From positions 1 to 28,733 of the forward strand of contig JACQAF010000110.1 in NCBI GenBank assembly GCA_016195145.1: a stretch of 28,733 nt of DNA. Reading direction: 5' to 3'. Shown piece after piece: positions 15,461-23,324 of the stretch. Made by a program: the position numbers and the translations under genes. The notes beneath the pieces were generated by a model that saw nothing but the letters and a program-made list of their open reading frames with translations, made no database searches and was not told the origin of the DNA. Within the stretch, counting starts at the first letter, position 1; every line of letters starts with the position of its first letter. This DNA comes from Rhodospirillales bacterium. GTDB taxonomy: Bacteria; Pseudomonadota; Alphaproteobacteria; CACIAM-22H2.

Positions 15461-15490
15461 ATCGTAGAAGGGCTAGGCAGTCGGAGTCAA
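15461..15490 (-). promoter_or_regulatory. Candidate sigma70 promoter of the liv operon
   Basis: On the minus strand TTGACT (15490-15485) and TACGAT (15466-15461) are 18 bases apart, matching consensus at five and four of six positions. This leaves a leader of about 70 bases before the binding-protein ATG. The perfect palindrome at 15491-15511 abuts the -35 box. Confidence 0.5.
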
Positions 15491-15511
15491 ATTGTTTGAC
15501 TATCAAACAAT
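15491..15511. promoter_or_regulatory. Perfect 21-bp palindromic operator candidate
   Basis: ATTGTTTGA (15491-15499), a three-base centre CTA, and TCAAACAAT (15503-15511) form a perfect inverted repeat with 9-bp arms in the gap between the divergent liv operon and ring-cleavage genes. Length and AT-rich arms suit a dimeric winged-helix regulator of the MarR or GntR class. It touches the liv -35 box on one side and contains the candidate rightward -35 box. Confidence 0.65.
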
Positions 15512-15520
15512 CCCTAGAAT
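15492..15520 (+). promoter_or_regulatory. Candidate promoter of the VOC dioxygenase gene
   Basis: TTGTTT (15492-15497) and TAGAAT (15515-15520) are 17 bases apart; the -10 matches consensus at five of six positions. The -35 lies in the left arm of the palindrome, so a protein bound there should block this promoter. A TTGACA at 15578-15583 is an alternative -35 but has no good -10. Confidence 0.4.
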
Positions 15521-15627
15521 CCGCCCAACCCACGATCCATCCGGTATCATAACACAAATTAATCCGTACACGGTAGATTGACATCGGCGCTCCTGCCAGT
15601 CAAGGTTCGGCCGGAGAGCCGAAAGCG

Positions 15628-16521
15628 ATGACCGCTGCCAGCACTGCCGGAATCCCGACGCAGGCGTCGCCGTTATGGCCGGCGCGGCTCGACCATATCG
15701 TGCGCGAAAGCGACCGGCCGGCGGCGTTGATCGATTTCTACCGCGATGCGATCGGCATGACGCCGTTGCCGCTCGGCCCCGGACAATGGCTGATGCAGGG
15801 GCCGGATCGCCGGCTGGTTGTCGCCGTTGGAACGCGCGGCGCGCAACCGCTTAGTGCTTTTTGTCTGAACGACGCAGGCCAGCTCGCCGCGCTCAAGGCC
15901 TGGCTCTTGGCGAAAGGGCTTGCTCTTTTGCCGGTCACGACGCCGCTCTTTGCCGAAGGTTTTGCGTTGCGCGACCCCGACGGACGACTGGTCGCCTTCG
16001 GTTTGCCCGATCCGGCCGATAAAACGACCGCCGCCGACCTTGCCGCCGCGCGGCTTTCCGGCCGGTTGCAGCATGTGGTGGTGGCGACGAACATGCTGCC
16101 GCGCCTCGTCGCGTTCTACGAAGATGCGTTGGGTTTTGTCGTCTCGGATCATGTCTGGGAAGGGGAGCCCGGCGTGGGCGACGTCACCGCAACCTTCCTG
16201 CGCTCGGATCCCGAACACCACAGCTTCGCCGCGTTCCGTGCGCCCGAAATCCGGCCGGACCATCATTGCTTCGAGACGACCTGCTGGAACGATATCCGCG
16301 ACTGGGCCGACCATATGGGCGGCCAGGGGATAAAGCTGTGGTGGGGGCCGGGCCGGCACGGGCCGGGCAACAACCTGTTTTTTATGGTCGAGGACCCGGA
16401 CGGCCATAAGGTCGAGCTGTCGGCGGAAATCGAGGTCTTACCGCGCGATATGCCGGCCCGCGCCTGGCGGCACGAGGAACGGACGCTCAATCTGTGGGGC
16501 CAGGCCTGGATGCGCAGTTGA
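15628..16521 (+). CDS. Two-domain VOC-family extradiol-type ring-cleavage dioxygenase
   Basis: 297 aa with two vicinal-oxygen-chelate domains (about 18-128 and 145-270). The second has the type I extradiol metal triad: H149 ('RLQHVVVAT'), H212/H213 ('PDHHCFET') and E263 ('DGHKVELSAE'), while the first domain also begins 'LDHIVRESDR' but lacks an obvious full triad. This is the architecture of catechol/biphenyl-diol 2,3-dioxygenases. The hydrolase-family gene downstream would act on a ring-opened product. The natural diol is unknown. The gene is divergent from the liv operon and probably shares the palindromic operator with it. Confidence 0.88.
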   Translation: MTAASTAGIPTQASPLWPARLDHIVRESDRPAALIDFYRDAIGMTPLPLGPGQWLMQGPDRRLVVAVGTRGAQPLSAFCLNDAGQLAALKAWLLAKGLALLPVTTPLFAEGFALRDPDGRLVAFGLPDPADKTTAADLAAARLSGRLQHVVVATNMLPRLVAFYEDALGFVVSDHVWEGEPGVGDVTATFLRSDPEHHSFAAFRAPEIRPDHHCFETTCWNDIRDWADHMGGQGIKLWWGPGRHGPGNNLFFMVEDPDGHKVELSAEIEVLPRDMPARAWRHEERTLNLWGQAWMRS

Positions 16522-16524
16522 TAT

Positions 16525-16547
16525 CGGGCGGCGGTTGCAACCGCCCG
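16525..16547. other. GC-rich hairpin / 16-bp palindrome between dioxygenase and hydrolase genes
   Basis: CGGGCGG (16525-16531) pairs with CCGCCCG (16541-16547). Overlapping it, GGCGGTTG/CAACCGCC (16530-16545) is a perfect 16-bp palindrome. It sits four bases after the dioxygenase stop and has no T-run, so it could protect or attenuate the mRNA or be an operator. Confidence 0.4.
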
Positions 16548-16610
16548 TGGGAGGGAGTAATCAGGCGGCTCCCGCGGGGTCCACATGTCAGATCGGGAGG
16601 ATAAGGCGCG

Positions 16611-17459
16611 ATGAAGTTCGTCAGCTACAAGCTCAAGGGGAAGGACAGCTACGGCGTCGTGGTCGACGACGGGGTGGTCGATCTCGGCAAGCGGTTCGGC
16701 AAGAAATATCCGACGCTGCGCGCCGCTATGGCGGCGGGCAAGCTCAACGACCTCAAGAAAGCGGCCAAGGGCAAAAAGCCCGGCGTCAAGCTGTCGAAGG
16801 TATCTCTGCTGCCGGTCATCCCCGATGCGCGAAAGATTTTCTGCGTCGGCCTGAATTACCGCGAGCACCGCGCCGAAACCGGCCGGCCGGACACGGCGCA
16901 TCCCTCGCTGTTCACCCGCTTCGCCGACACGGCGGTCGGTCACGAGCAGCCGATCCTCAAGCCCAAGGAATCCGATAAGCTCGACTGGGAGGGCGAGCTG
17001 GTCGTGATCATCGGTCGGTCCGGCCGGCGCATTCCGCGCGAGAAGGCGATGAGCTACATCGCCGGCTATTCGATCTTCAACGACGCCAGCATACGCGACT
17101 GGCAGCGCCACACCTCGCAATGGATTCCCGGCAAGAACTGGCCGCAGACCGGCGGTTTCGGCCCGTGGATGGTGACGACCGACGAGCTCAAAGACATCAC
17201 CAAGCAGACCCTGACCACGCGGGTCAACGGCGTCGTCAAGCAGCAGGCGACGATCGACATGATGATCTTCGATATTCCCGAGCAGATCGCCTATATCTCG
17301 TCGTTCTCGCCGCTGGAGCCTGGCGATGTGATCGTCACCGGCACGCCCGGCGGCGTCGGCTTTGCGCGCACCCCGCCCGAATTCATGAAGGCTGGCGATA
17401 TGTGCGAGATCGAAATCACCGGCGTCGGCACGCTGCGCAACCGGATCAAGGATAGCTGA
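16611..17459 (+). CDS. Fumarylacetoacetate hydrolase (FAH) family protein
   Basis: 282 aa with a GGGAGGA ribosome site. N-terminal beta domain about 1-65, then the FAH catalytic fold: 'IFCVGLNYREHRAETG', metal ligands E127, E129 ('DWEGELVVIIG') and D158 ('FNDASIRDWQ'), 'KNWPQTGGFGPWMVT' and the C-terminal 'GTPGGVGFARTPPEFMKAGD'. Members hydrolyse C-C bonds of acylpyruvates (fumarylpyruvate in gentisate breakdown) or decarboxylate/hydrate oxo-acids from meta-cleavage. Both a gentisate-type dioxygenase and meta-cleavage dioxygenases are present in the window, so two roles are open: fumarylpyruvate hydrolase, or 4-oxalocrotonate decarboxylase-like step after 2-aminomuconate. Confidence 0.92.
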   Translation: MKFVSYKLKGKDSYGVVVDDGVVDLGKRFGKKYPTLRAAMAAGKLNDLKKAAKGKKPGVKLSKVSLLPVIPDARKIFCVGLNYREHRAETGRPDTAHPSLFTRFADTAVGHEQPILKPKESDKLDWEGELVVIIGRSGRRIPREKAMSYIAGYSIFNDASIRDWQRHTSQWIPGKNWPQTGGFGPWMVTTDELKDITKQTLTTRVNGVVKQQATIDMMIFDIPEQIAYISSFSPLEPGDVIVTGTPGGVGFARTPPEFMKAGDMCEIEITGVGTLRNRIKDS

Positions 17460-17460
17460 A

Positions 17461-17520
17461 CCGGCGCAGCGCCGGCGGCGGCTGAACCCGGCGCGGGGTG
17501 CGGGGGGTCGCAAGGCGACC
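17461..17520 (+). terminator. GC-rich hairpins after the FAH gene (possible weak terminator)
   Basis: CCGGCGC/GCGCCGG (17461-17467, 17469-17475) and GGTCGC-AAG-GCGACC (17506-17520) are two inverted repeats just downstream of the FAH stop. Neither is followed by a T-run, so intrinsic termination is uncertain. Confidence 0.3.
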
Positions 17521-17637
17521 GCCCGCGCCCCACGGCGACAATCCATCCCCCCATTCGCGCCGGATCGCGTTCCATGCCGATGCCCGATCAGGCTTCGCCC
17601 GCCCCCCGCCGCCAGGACCGACTGGCCGATCCTCGGT

Positions 17638-18801
17638 ATGATCGTCGGCGCGGGCGTGGTCAGCGCCTTCCAGATCGGCAAGGCGCCGATCGCGCTGCCC
17701 GATATCCGCCTCGATCTCGGCCTCGGCCTTGTCGCCGCCGGTTGGGTCCTGTCGATGTTCAATCTGATCGGCGTCGCCGTCGGGGCAGCGGTGGGTATGC
17801 TCACCCGCCGTGTCGGCGACCGACGGATGATCCTTGCAGGCCTCACGCTGCTCGCGGCGGCGAGCCTCGCTGGCAGTACGGCCGATAGCGCCGCCCCGTT
17901 GCTCGCCGCGCGTTTCGTCGAGGGGATGGGCTTCCTGATGGTGGTCGTCGCCGCGCCGGCGCTGATCGTCCGCGTCGCCGCGGCGCGCGAGCTGAAGCTC
18001 GCCTTCGGCGGCTGGGGAACCTACATGCCGGTCGGTCAGGCGACGATGCTGCTCGTCTCGCCGCTGATCCTGCTGCCCTTCGGCTGGCGCGGCCTGTGGG
18101 TCGCCAACGCCATCCTCGTCGCCGGGTTTGCCGCCGGCCTGGCGCTGGCGACGCGCCATTTGCCGCGCCCGGCCGCGCCCGCCGGCCCGCCGGGGCATCT
18201 CTTGCGCGATTTGCGCGACACGCTCGCCGCGCCCGGCCCGCCGGTGCTGGCGCTTACTTTCACCAGCTACACGCTCTCCTATTTCGTCGTCATGGGGTTC
18301 CTGCCGGTGGTAATGATCGAGGACGAAGGCATCACCCGCACGTCGGCCGCGTTGCTGACCGCGTTCGCTATCGCCCTCAACGCAATCGGCAATCTCGCCG
18401 CCGGCGCGCTTCTCCATCGCGGCGTTCCGCGCTGGGTGCCGGTCGCCGCCGCCAGCGCGGCGATGGCGGGTTGCACCATCGGCATTTATGCCGACGCCTT
18501 GCCGTTCGCTTTGCGCTACGGCTTCATCCTGGTTTTCTCGGGCATGGGCGGCATGTTGCCGGCCACCGTTCTCGGCGCCGCCGCCGCCTTTGCGCCCAAA
18601 CCCCATCTTGCGCCGACGGTCAACGGCCTGCTCGTCCAAGGCTCCAATCTCGGTCAGGCGTTCGGGCCGCCCGCCATCGCCGCGCTGGCCGTCGCCGTCG
18701 GCAACTGGCGGTGGTCGCCGCTGGTTCTGGTCGCTGCGGGAGTTGTCGGCGTGGCGCTGGCGCTGGTTTTGCGCGCGCTTGAGCGCCGCCGCGACGAGTG
18801 A
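17638..18801 (+). CDS. MFS transporter with apparent N-terminal frameshift
   Basis: 387 aa from ATG 17638, about 12 hydrophobic segments. Major facilitator features: 'VSAFQIGKAPIALPDIR', the loop 2-3 motif 'GMLTRRVGDRRMILAG', 'FVEGMGFLMVVVAAPALIVR' and 'FGPPAIAALAVAVGNWRW'. The start falls inside helix 1: the same frame read upstream gives 'TDWPILG', which belongs to the family, but contains no start codon. A plausible start (ATG 17574) lies in the neighbouring frame; removing one C from the C6 tract at 17602-17607 joins them into a normal N-terminus. It may export or import a pathway compound. Confidence 0.82.
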   Translation: MIVGAGVVSAFQIGKAPIALPDIRLDLGLGLVAAGWVLSMFNLIGVAVGAAVGMLTRRVGDRRMILAGLTLLAAASLAGSTADSAAPLLAARFVEGMGFLMVVVAAPALIVRVAAARELKLAFGGWGTYMPVGQATMLLVSPLILLPFGWRGLWVANAILVAGFAAGLALATRHLPRPAAPAGPPGHLLRDLRDTLAAPGPPVLALTFTSYTLSYFVVMGFLPVVMIEDEGITRTSAALLTAFAIALNAIGNLAAGALLHRGVPRWVPVAAASAAMAGCTIGIYADALPFALRYGFILVFSGMGGMLPATVLGAAAAFAPKPHLAPTVNGLLVQGSNLGQAFGPPAIAALAVAVGNWRWSPLVLVAAGVVGVALALVLRALERRRDE

Positions 18802-18859
18802 TAATGGTCGCTGTCCGGTCTGCCGGCGTCGCCCGGCGACAGCCGACCCGCGAGGAAAC

Positions 18860-19591
18860 ATGACCTGGTCGATCGTCGCCCGCGACCCACGCAGCAACGC
18901 CTTCGGCGTCGCCATCACGACGAAGTTTTTCGCCGTCGGCTCGCTCTGTCCGCATGTCCGCAGCGGCGTCGGCGCGCTGGCGACGCAGGCGCTGGTCAAC
19001 CCGCTGTTCGGGCCGCGCGGGCTCGACCTGCTCGCCTGCGGCGCACCGGCCGCCGAGGCGGCGCGTACCCTGATTGCGGCCGACGAAGGCCGCGATCACC
19101 GGCAGCTTCACCTGATCGACGGGGCCGGCCGCATCGCCGTCCATACCGGGGCGGCGTGCATCGACTGGTGCGGGCATTTTGTGGGCGAGGGGTTTTCGGT
19201 CGCCGGCAACATGCTGGCGGGACCGGCGGTGATCGCGGACACGGCCGCCAGCTACGCCGCCGATCCCGGCCGGCCCTTCGCCGAGCGTCTGATCCGCGCG
19301 CTTGAGGCCGGGCAGGCGGCGGGCGGGGACAAGCGCGGCAAGCAGTCGGCCGCGCTGCTGATCCATGCCGGCGAGGACTATCCCGAGCTCGATTTGCGGG
19401 TCGACGACCATCCCGAGCCGCTCGCCGAGCTGCGCCGGTTATGGGTCGAGGCGCACAAGCGTTTCCTGCCCTTCAAGACATGCCTGCCGAGCCGGGCGCG
19501 CCCGGCCGGCATTTACGACCGCGCGAAAATCGAGGCGACGATCGAGGCCGAGCTGGCGCGCGCCGCCGCCGGCGGCGCGGATACGGCATGA
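18860..19591 (+). CDS. DUF1028 domain protein (Ntn-hydrolase-like)
   Basis: 243 aa from ATG 18860 with AGGA upstream; the frame is open further upstream but overlaps the MFS gene. DUF1028 hallmarks: 'MTWSIVARDPRSNAFGVAI' start, 'FAVGSLCPHVRSGVGALATQA', 'NPLFGPRGLDLL', 'VAGNMLAGPAVI' and 'DLRVDDHPEPLAELRRL'. The family has an Ntn-hydrolase-type fold; a processed N-terminal Thr/Ser nucleophile is plausible (Thr2) but not proven, and the reaction is unknown. DUF1028 genes often lie beside oligopeptide-type importers, as here: the stop overlaps the start of the Dpp ATPase gene (ATGA at 19588-19591), implying it acts on something the transporter brings in. Confidence 0.9.
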   Translation: MTWSIVARDPRSNAFGVAITTKFFAVGSLCPHVRSGVGALATQALVNPLFGPRGLDLLACGAPAAEAARTLIAADEGRDHRQLHLIDGAGRIAVHTGAACIDWCGHFVGEGFSVAGNMLAGPAVIADTAASYAADPGRPFAERLIRALEAGQAAGGDKRGKQSAALLIHAGEDYPELDLRVDDHPEPLAELRRLWVEAHKRFLPFKTCLPSRARPAGIYDRAKIEATIEAELARAAAGGADTA

Positions 19592-20571
19592 CGGCGCTGC
19601 TCGAAGTTCGCGGCCTTAAAACCTATTTCGCCACCGATGATGGCGAGTTTCATGCCGTTGACGGCGTCAGCTTCGCCATCGCGCCGGGGCGCACGCTCGG
19701 CATCGTCGGCGAATCGGGCTGCGGCAAGAGCGTCACCTCGCTGTCGATCATGGGGCTCGTCCCGCAACCGCCGGGGCGGATCGCCGGCGGCGAAATTCTG
19801 TTCGAAGGGGCCGATCTCCTCAAGCTGCCGGCGGCCGAAATGCGCGAGCTGCGCGGCAACAAGATCTCGATGATCTTTCAGGAACCGATGACCTCGCTCA
19901 ACCCGGCGTTCACCATCGGCGACCAGATCGTCGAGGGCATCCAGCGCCACCGGCGGACGGACCGGGCGGCGGCGCGCGCCCGCGCGATCGAGATGTTGCG
20001 CCTGGTCCGCATCCCGTCGCCCGAGCAGCGCATCGACGAATATCCGCACAAGCTTTCGGGCGGCATGCGCCAGCGGGCGATGATCGCCATGGCGCTGGCC
20101 TGCGATCCCAAGCTGCTGATCGCCGACGAGCCGACGACCGCGCTCGACGTCACCATCCAGGCGCAGATTCTCGACCTGATGCGCGCCCTGCGCGAGGAGA
20201 CGGGTGCTGCCATCGTCCTCATCACCCACGATCTTGGCGTGATCGCCGAGCTCGCCCACGACGTCATCGTCATGTATGCCGGCAAGGTCGTGGAGCAGGC
20301 GGCGGTCGGCGCGCTGTTCGCGTCGCCCCAGCATCCCTACACCATCGGGCTTCTCGGCTCGATCCCCAAGCTGCACGCCGAGCAGCCGCGCCTTGCCGCC
20401 ATCGAGGGGCAGGTGCCCAACCCGTTCACCCGGCTCACCGGCTGCCGCTTCCATCCGCGCTGCCCGTTTGCCGACGCCCAGTGCCGCGCGGCCGAACCGC
20501 CGCTGGCCGAGGTGACGCCCGGCCATCGCGCCGCGTGCTGGAAGGCGCCGCTCGACGGGGGCGCCGCATGA
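19588..20571 (+). CDS. Dipeptide/oligopeptide-type ABC transporter ATPase (DppD-like)
   Basis: 327 aa. All ATPase motifs are intact: Walker A GESGCGKS (41-48), Q-loop block 'MIFQEPMTSLNPAFTIG', signature 'LSGGMRQRAMIA', Walker B 'LLIADEPTTALD' and switch 'LITHDLGVIAE'. The C-terminal oligo_HPY region with its cysteine-rich 'GCRFHPRCPFADAQC' (iron-sulfur cluster in relatives) is present. It energises import of peptides or other small molecules through the permeases at 23325-25149. Both ends overlap neighbours by four bases, so DUF1028, this gene and the second ATPase are translationally coupled. Confidence 0.93.
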   Translation: MTALLEVRGLKTYFATDDGEFHAVDGVSFAIAPGRTLGIVGESGCGKSVTSLSIMGLVPQPPGRIAGGEILFEGADLLKLPAAEMRELRGNKISMIFQEPMTSLNPAFTIGDQIVEGIQRHRRTDRAAARARAIEMLRLVRIPSPEQRIDEYPHKLSGGMRQRAMIAMALACDPKLLIADEPTTALDVTIQAQILDLMRALREETGAAIVLITHDLGVIAELAHDVIVMYAGKVVEQAAVGALFASPQHPYTIGLLGSIPKLHAEQPRLAAIEGQVPNPFTRLTGCRFHPRCPFADAQCRAAEPPLAEVTPGHRAACWKAPLDGGAA

Positions 20572-21604
20572 GCGAGCCGCTGCTGCGCGTCGAGGGGCTG
20601 GTCAAGCATTTCCCGATCCGCAAGGGATTGTTCGGCCGCGCCACCGCCGCCGTGCGCGCGGTCGACGGCATCAGCTTCGATTTACGGGCGGGGGAGACGA
20701 TGGCGCTGGTCGGCGAAAGCGGCTGCGGCAAATCGACCGCCGGGCGGCTGGTGCTGCGGCTTCTCGATCCCACGGCGGGCAGCGTGCGCTTCGACGGGCG
20801 CGACATCTTCGCCCTCGGCGAGCGGGGGATGCGCGGGCTGCGGCGCGGGCCGGCGAGATGCTGGCCGAGCCGCTGGCCCTGCACGGCCTCGCCGCCGGCC
20901 GGGCGCGCAAGGACCGGGTGGCGGAGCTTCTCGATCTCGTCGGCCTTGCCCCCCATCACGCCGGGCGCTATCCGCACGAATTTTCCGGCGGCCAGCGCCA
21001 GCGCATCGGCATCGCCCGGGCGCTCGCCGTCGAGCCGCGCCTGATCGTCTGCGACGAGCCGGTATCGGCCCTCGACGTCTCGATCCAGGCGCAGGTGATC
21101 AATCTGCTCCAGGACCTGCAGAAACGCTTCGGGCTCAGCTATATCTTCATCGCCCACGATCTGGCGGTGGTCAAACACATCGCCACCCGCGTGGCGGTGA
21201 TGTATCTCGGCAAGATCGTCGAATACGCCGACAAGCGTGAAATCTTCGCCCGGCCGCGCCATCCCTATACCCAGGCGCTGCTGTCGGCGATTCCGATCCC
21301 CGAACCGGCGCTGAAGCGCCAGCGGGTCATCCTGCAGGGCGACGTGCCGAGCCCGATCGACCCGCCATCGGGGTGCCGCTTCCGCACCCGCTGCCCGCAC
21401 GCCCAGGCGCGCTGCGCGAGCGAGGAACCGCTGCTGGCCGGCGACGGGGCGGGCGGGCACGGCGCGGCATGCCATTTCTGGCGCGAGATTGCGCCGCCGC
21501 CGGGGCTGGTTCCGGCGGCGGGCGATATTCCGGCCAATGCGCGGCTCGTTCGCCTGCAATCCTTCTTCGCCCGTCGCGCCGATGCGCCGACGCCGGCTGG
21601 TTAG
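20568..21604 (+). pseudogene. Second Dpp/Opp-type ABC ATPase (DppF-like), broken by internal out-of-frame deletion
   Basis: The first frame (ATG 20568) reads a normal DppF N-terminus with Walker A GESGCGKST and 'LDPTAGSVRFDGRDIFAL' up to 'MRGLRR' ending near 20846. The family then has a block of the type RMQxxFQDPxxSLNPRMTVGE, but here the sequence jumps straight to 'GEMLAEPLALHGLAAG' in another frame (from about 20852). About 18 residues, including the Q-loop glutamine, are missing, and the frame shift implies a loss of 3n+1 bases (about 55). The rest is intact: 'FSGGQRQRIGIARAL', 'LIVCDEPVSALD', 'IAHDLAVVKH' and the oligo_HPY cysteines. As written, no full ATPase can be made; decay or assembly error are both possible. 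Confidence 0.85.
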
Positions 21605-21749
21605 ATTCTGGCCGGCAGAAATGTTTTGAAAACGATCGGAGGATATGGGCTAATCGGAGATCGTCAGCCAACTGATAATTTTCTGTCGTCACGTGTTCGG
21701 GCGTAACTGCGGGCGGCCTGCGCCGCCGGTCATCATGGGGAGAGCAAAG

Positions 21750-23261
21750 ATGAAAAGCTTCAGGCTGTGGCTGCTCGCCGCTGCGGCGATGCTGGTCGCG
21801 ACCGGCGCGGCGCCGGCGCAAACCTTGCGGATCGGGCTGGCCGAGGACCCCGACATTCTCGACCCGACGCTGGCGCGCACCTTCGTCGGGCGGGTCGTGT
21901 TCGCCTCGCTATGCGACAAGCTGTTCGACCTCGACGAAAACCTCAACATCGTGCCGCAGCTCGCCACCGCCTATGAATGGGGCGGGGACAAGAAATCGCT
22001 GCTGATCAAGCTGCGCCCGGGCGTGCTGTTCCACGACGGCGAGAAGCTCGACGCCGTCGCGGTCAAGTACAACCTCGAACGGCACAAGACGATGCCAGGC
22101 TCCAACCGCCGCGGCGAGCTGTCGCCGGTGACCAATATCGAGGTGGTCGATCCCCTGACCGTGAAGCTCGATCTCGCGGCGCCGTTCGCGCCGCTGCTCG
22201 CCGTGCTCACCGACCGTTCGGGCATGATGGTGTCGCCCAAGGCCGCCGAGGCCGCCGGCGACAAGTTCGGCGCCAAGCCGATATGCTCCGGCCCGTTCAA
22301 GTTCGTCGAACGCGTCGCCCAGGATCGCATCGTGGTCGAGCGCTTCGCCGATTACTGGAACAAGCAGGACATCCATTTCGACCGCATCGTCTACGTGCCG
22401 ATCCCCTATGCGACGGTGCGCCTCGCCAATCTGCGCGCCGGCCAGCTCGATTTCGTCGAGCGTCTCGCCGCCTCCGACGTGCCGTCGGTCAGAAGCGACA
22501 ACCGCCTCAAGCTGTCGAAGATCGTCGAGATCGGCTACCAGGGCATCACGATCAATGTCGCCAAGAGCGATCTCGCCAAGGGCAACCCGCTCGGCCGCGA
22601 CGCCCGGGTGCGCGAGGCGTTCGAGCTGTCGCTCGATCGCGACGCCATCGTCCAGGTGGTGATGGAAGGCGAAGCCCAGGCGGGCAATCAATGGGTGCCG
22701 CCGACCAGCGCATTCTATTCGAAGAACGTGCCGGTGCCCAAACGCGACGTGGCCAGGGCGAAGGCGCTGCTGCGCGAGGCCGGGGTGACGAACCCAAGCT
22801 TCACCCTAATGACGCCGACCTCGTCGGACGCGCAGAAAATTGCCCAGGTGGTGCAGGCGATGGCCAAGGACGCCGGGATCGACGTGAAGATCCAGGCGAC
22901 GGAATTCGCCACCTCGCTCAACCTCGCCGACAAGGGGCAGTTCGAGGCTTATATTCTGGCGTGGAGCGGTCGGGCCGATCCCGACGGCAATCTCCAGCAA
23001 TTCATCACCTGCAAGGGGGCCAACAATTACAGCGGCTTTTGCACGCCGGAGATGGACGATCTGGTCAACCGTTCGCGCACCTCGCTCGATCCTGCCGAGC
23101 GCAAGAAAACTTACGAACAGATTGCTGCCATCGTCGGGAAGGAGCGGCCGCTCGTCTATCTCTATCACCGCAACTGGCTGTGGGCGTATACGTCGAAGCT
23201 CGGCGGCCTGCGCACCGTCCCCGACGGCATGGTCCGCGTGCAGGGGCTGAAGCTGAACTGA
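21750..23261 (+). CDS. ABC transporter substrate-binding protein, family 5 (DppA/OppA-like)
   Basis: 503 aa from ATG 21750, preceded by GGGGAGA; an ATG at 21693 in frame would put charged residues before the signal peptide. Signal peptide about 1-24 ('LWLLAAAAMLVATGAAPAQ'). SBP_bac_5 fold: 'LRIGLAEDPDILDPTLARTFVGRVVFASLCDKLF', 'YEWGGDKKSLLIKLRPGVLFHDGEKLDAVAVKYNLER', 'GSGP'-like 'CSGPFKFVER', 'VREAFELSLDRDAIVQVVMEG' and 'WSGRADPDGNLQQF'. It captures the ligand in the periplasm for the DppBC-type permeases encoded next. The family takes up peptides, opines and diverse small molecules, so the ligand is open. It follows the broken ATPase gene after a 145-base gap. Confidence 0.93.
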   Translation: MKSFRLWLLAAAAMLVATGAAPAQTLRIGLAEDPDILDPTLARTFVGRVVFASLCDKLFDLDENLNIVPQLATAYEWGGDKKSLLIKLRPGVLFHDGEKLDAVAVKYNLERHKTMPGSNRRGELSPVTNIEVVDPLTVKLDLAAPFAPLLAVLTDRSGMMVSPKAAEAAGDKFGAKPICSGPFKFVERVAQDRIVVERFADYWNKQDIHFDRIVYVPIPYATVRLANLRAGQLDFVERLAASDVPSVRSDNRLKLSKIVEIGYQGITINVAKSDLAKGNPLGRDARVREAFELSLDRDAIVQVVMEGEAQAGNQWVPPTSAFYSKNVPVPKRDVARAKALLREAGVTNPSFTLMTPTSSDAQKIAQVVQAMAKDAGIDVKIQATEFATSLNLADKGQFEAYILAWSGRADPDGNLQQFITCKGANNYSGFCTPEMDDLVNRSRTSLDPAERKKTYEQIAAIVGKERPLVYLYHRNWLWAYTSKLGGLRTVPDGMVRVQGLKLN

Positions 23262-23324
23262 ACCGGACGGCGGGCGGCTCGCTTCCGGCGGGCCGCCCGC
23301 CATGTCCCGACGGGCGACGGATTG

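Noticed and set aside
16263..17846. 527-codon open frame on the minus strand
   Set aside because: It lies antisense to the VOC and FAH genes, is Arg/Pro/His-rich with no recognisable domain, and is explained by stop-poor GC-rich shadow frames.
17446..18999. 517-codon open frame on the minus strand
   Set aside because: Antisense to the MFS and DUF1028 genes; composition (Gln/Arg/Gly/Asp-rich) is typical of a shadow frame.
21623..21633. GTTTTGAAAAC palindrome upstream of the family 5 binding protein
   Set aside because: Only 5-bp arms; too short to call an operator without conservation data.
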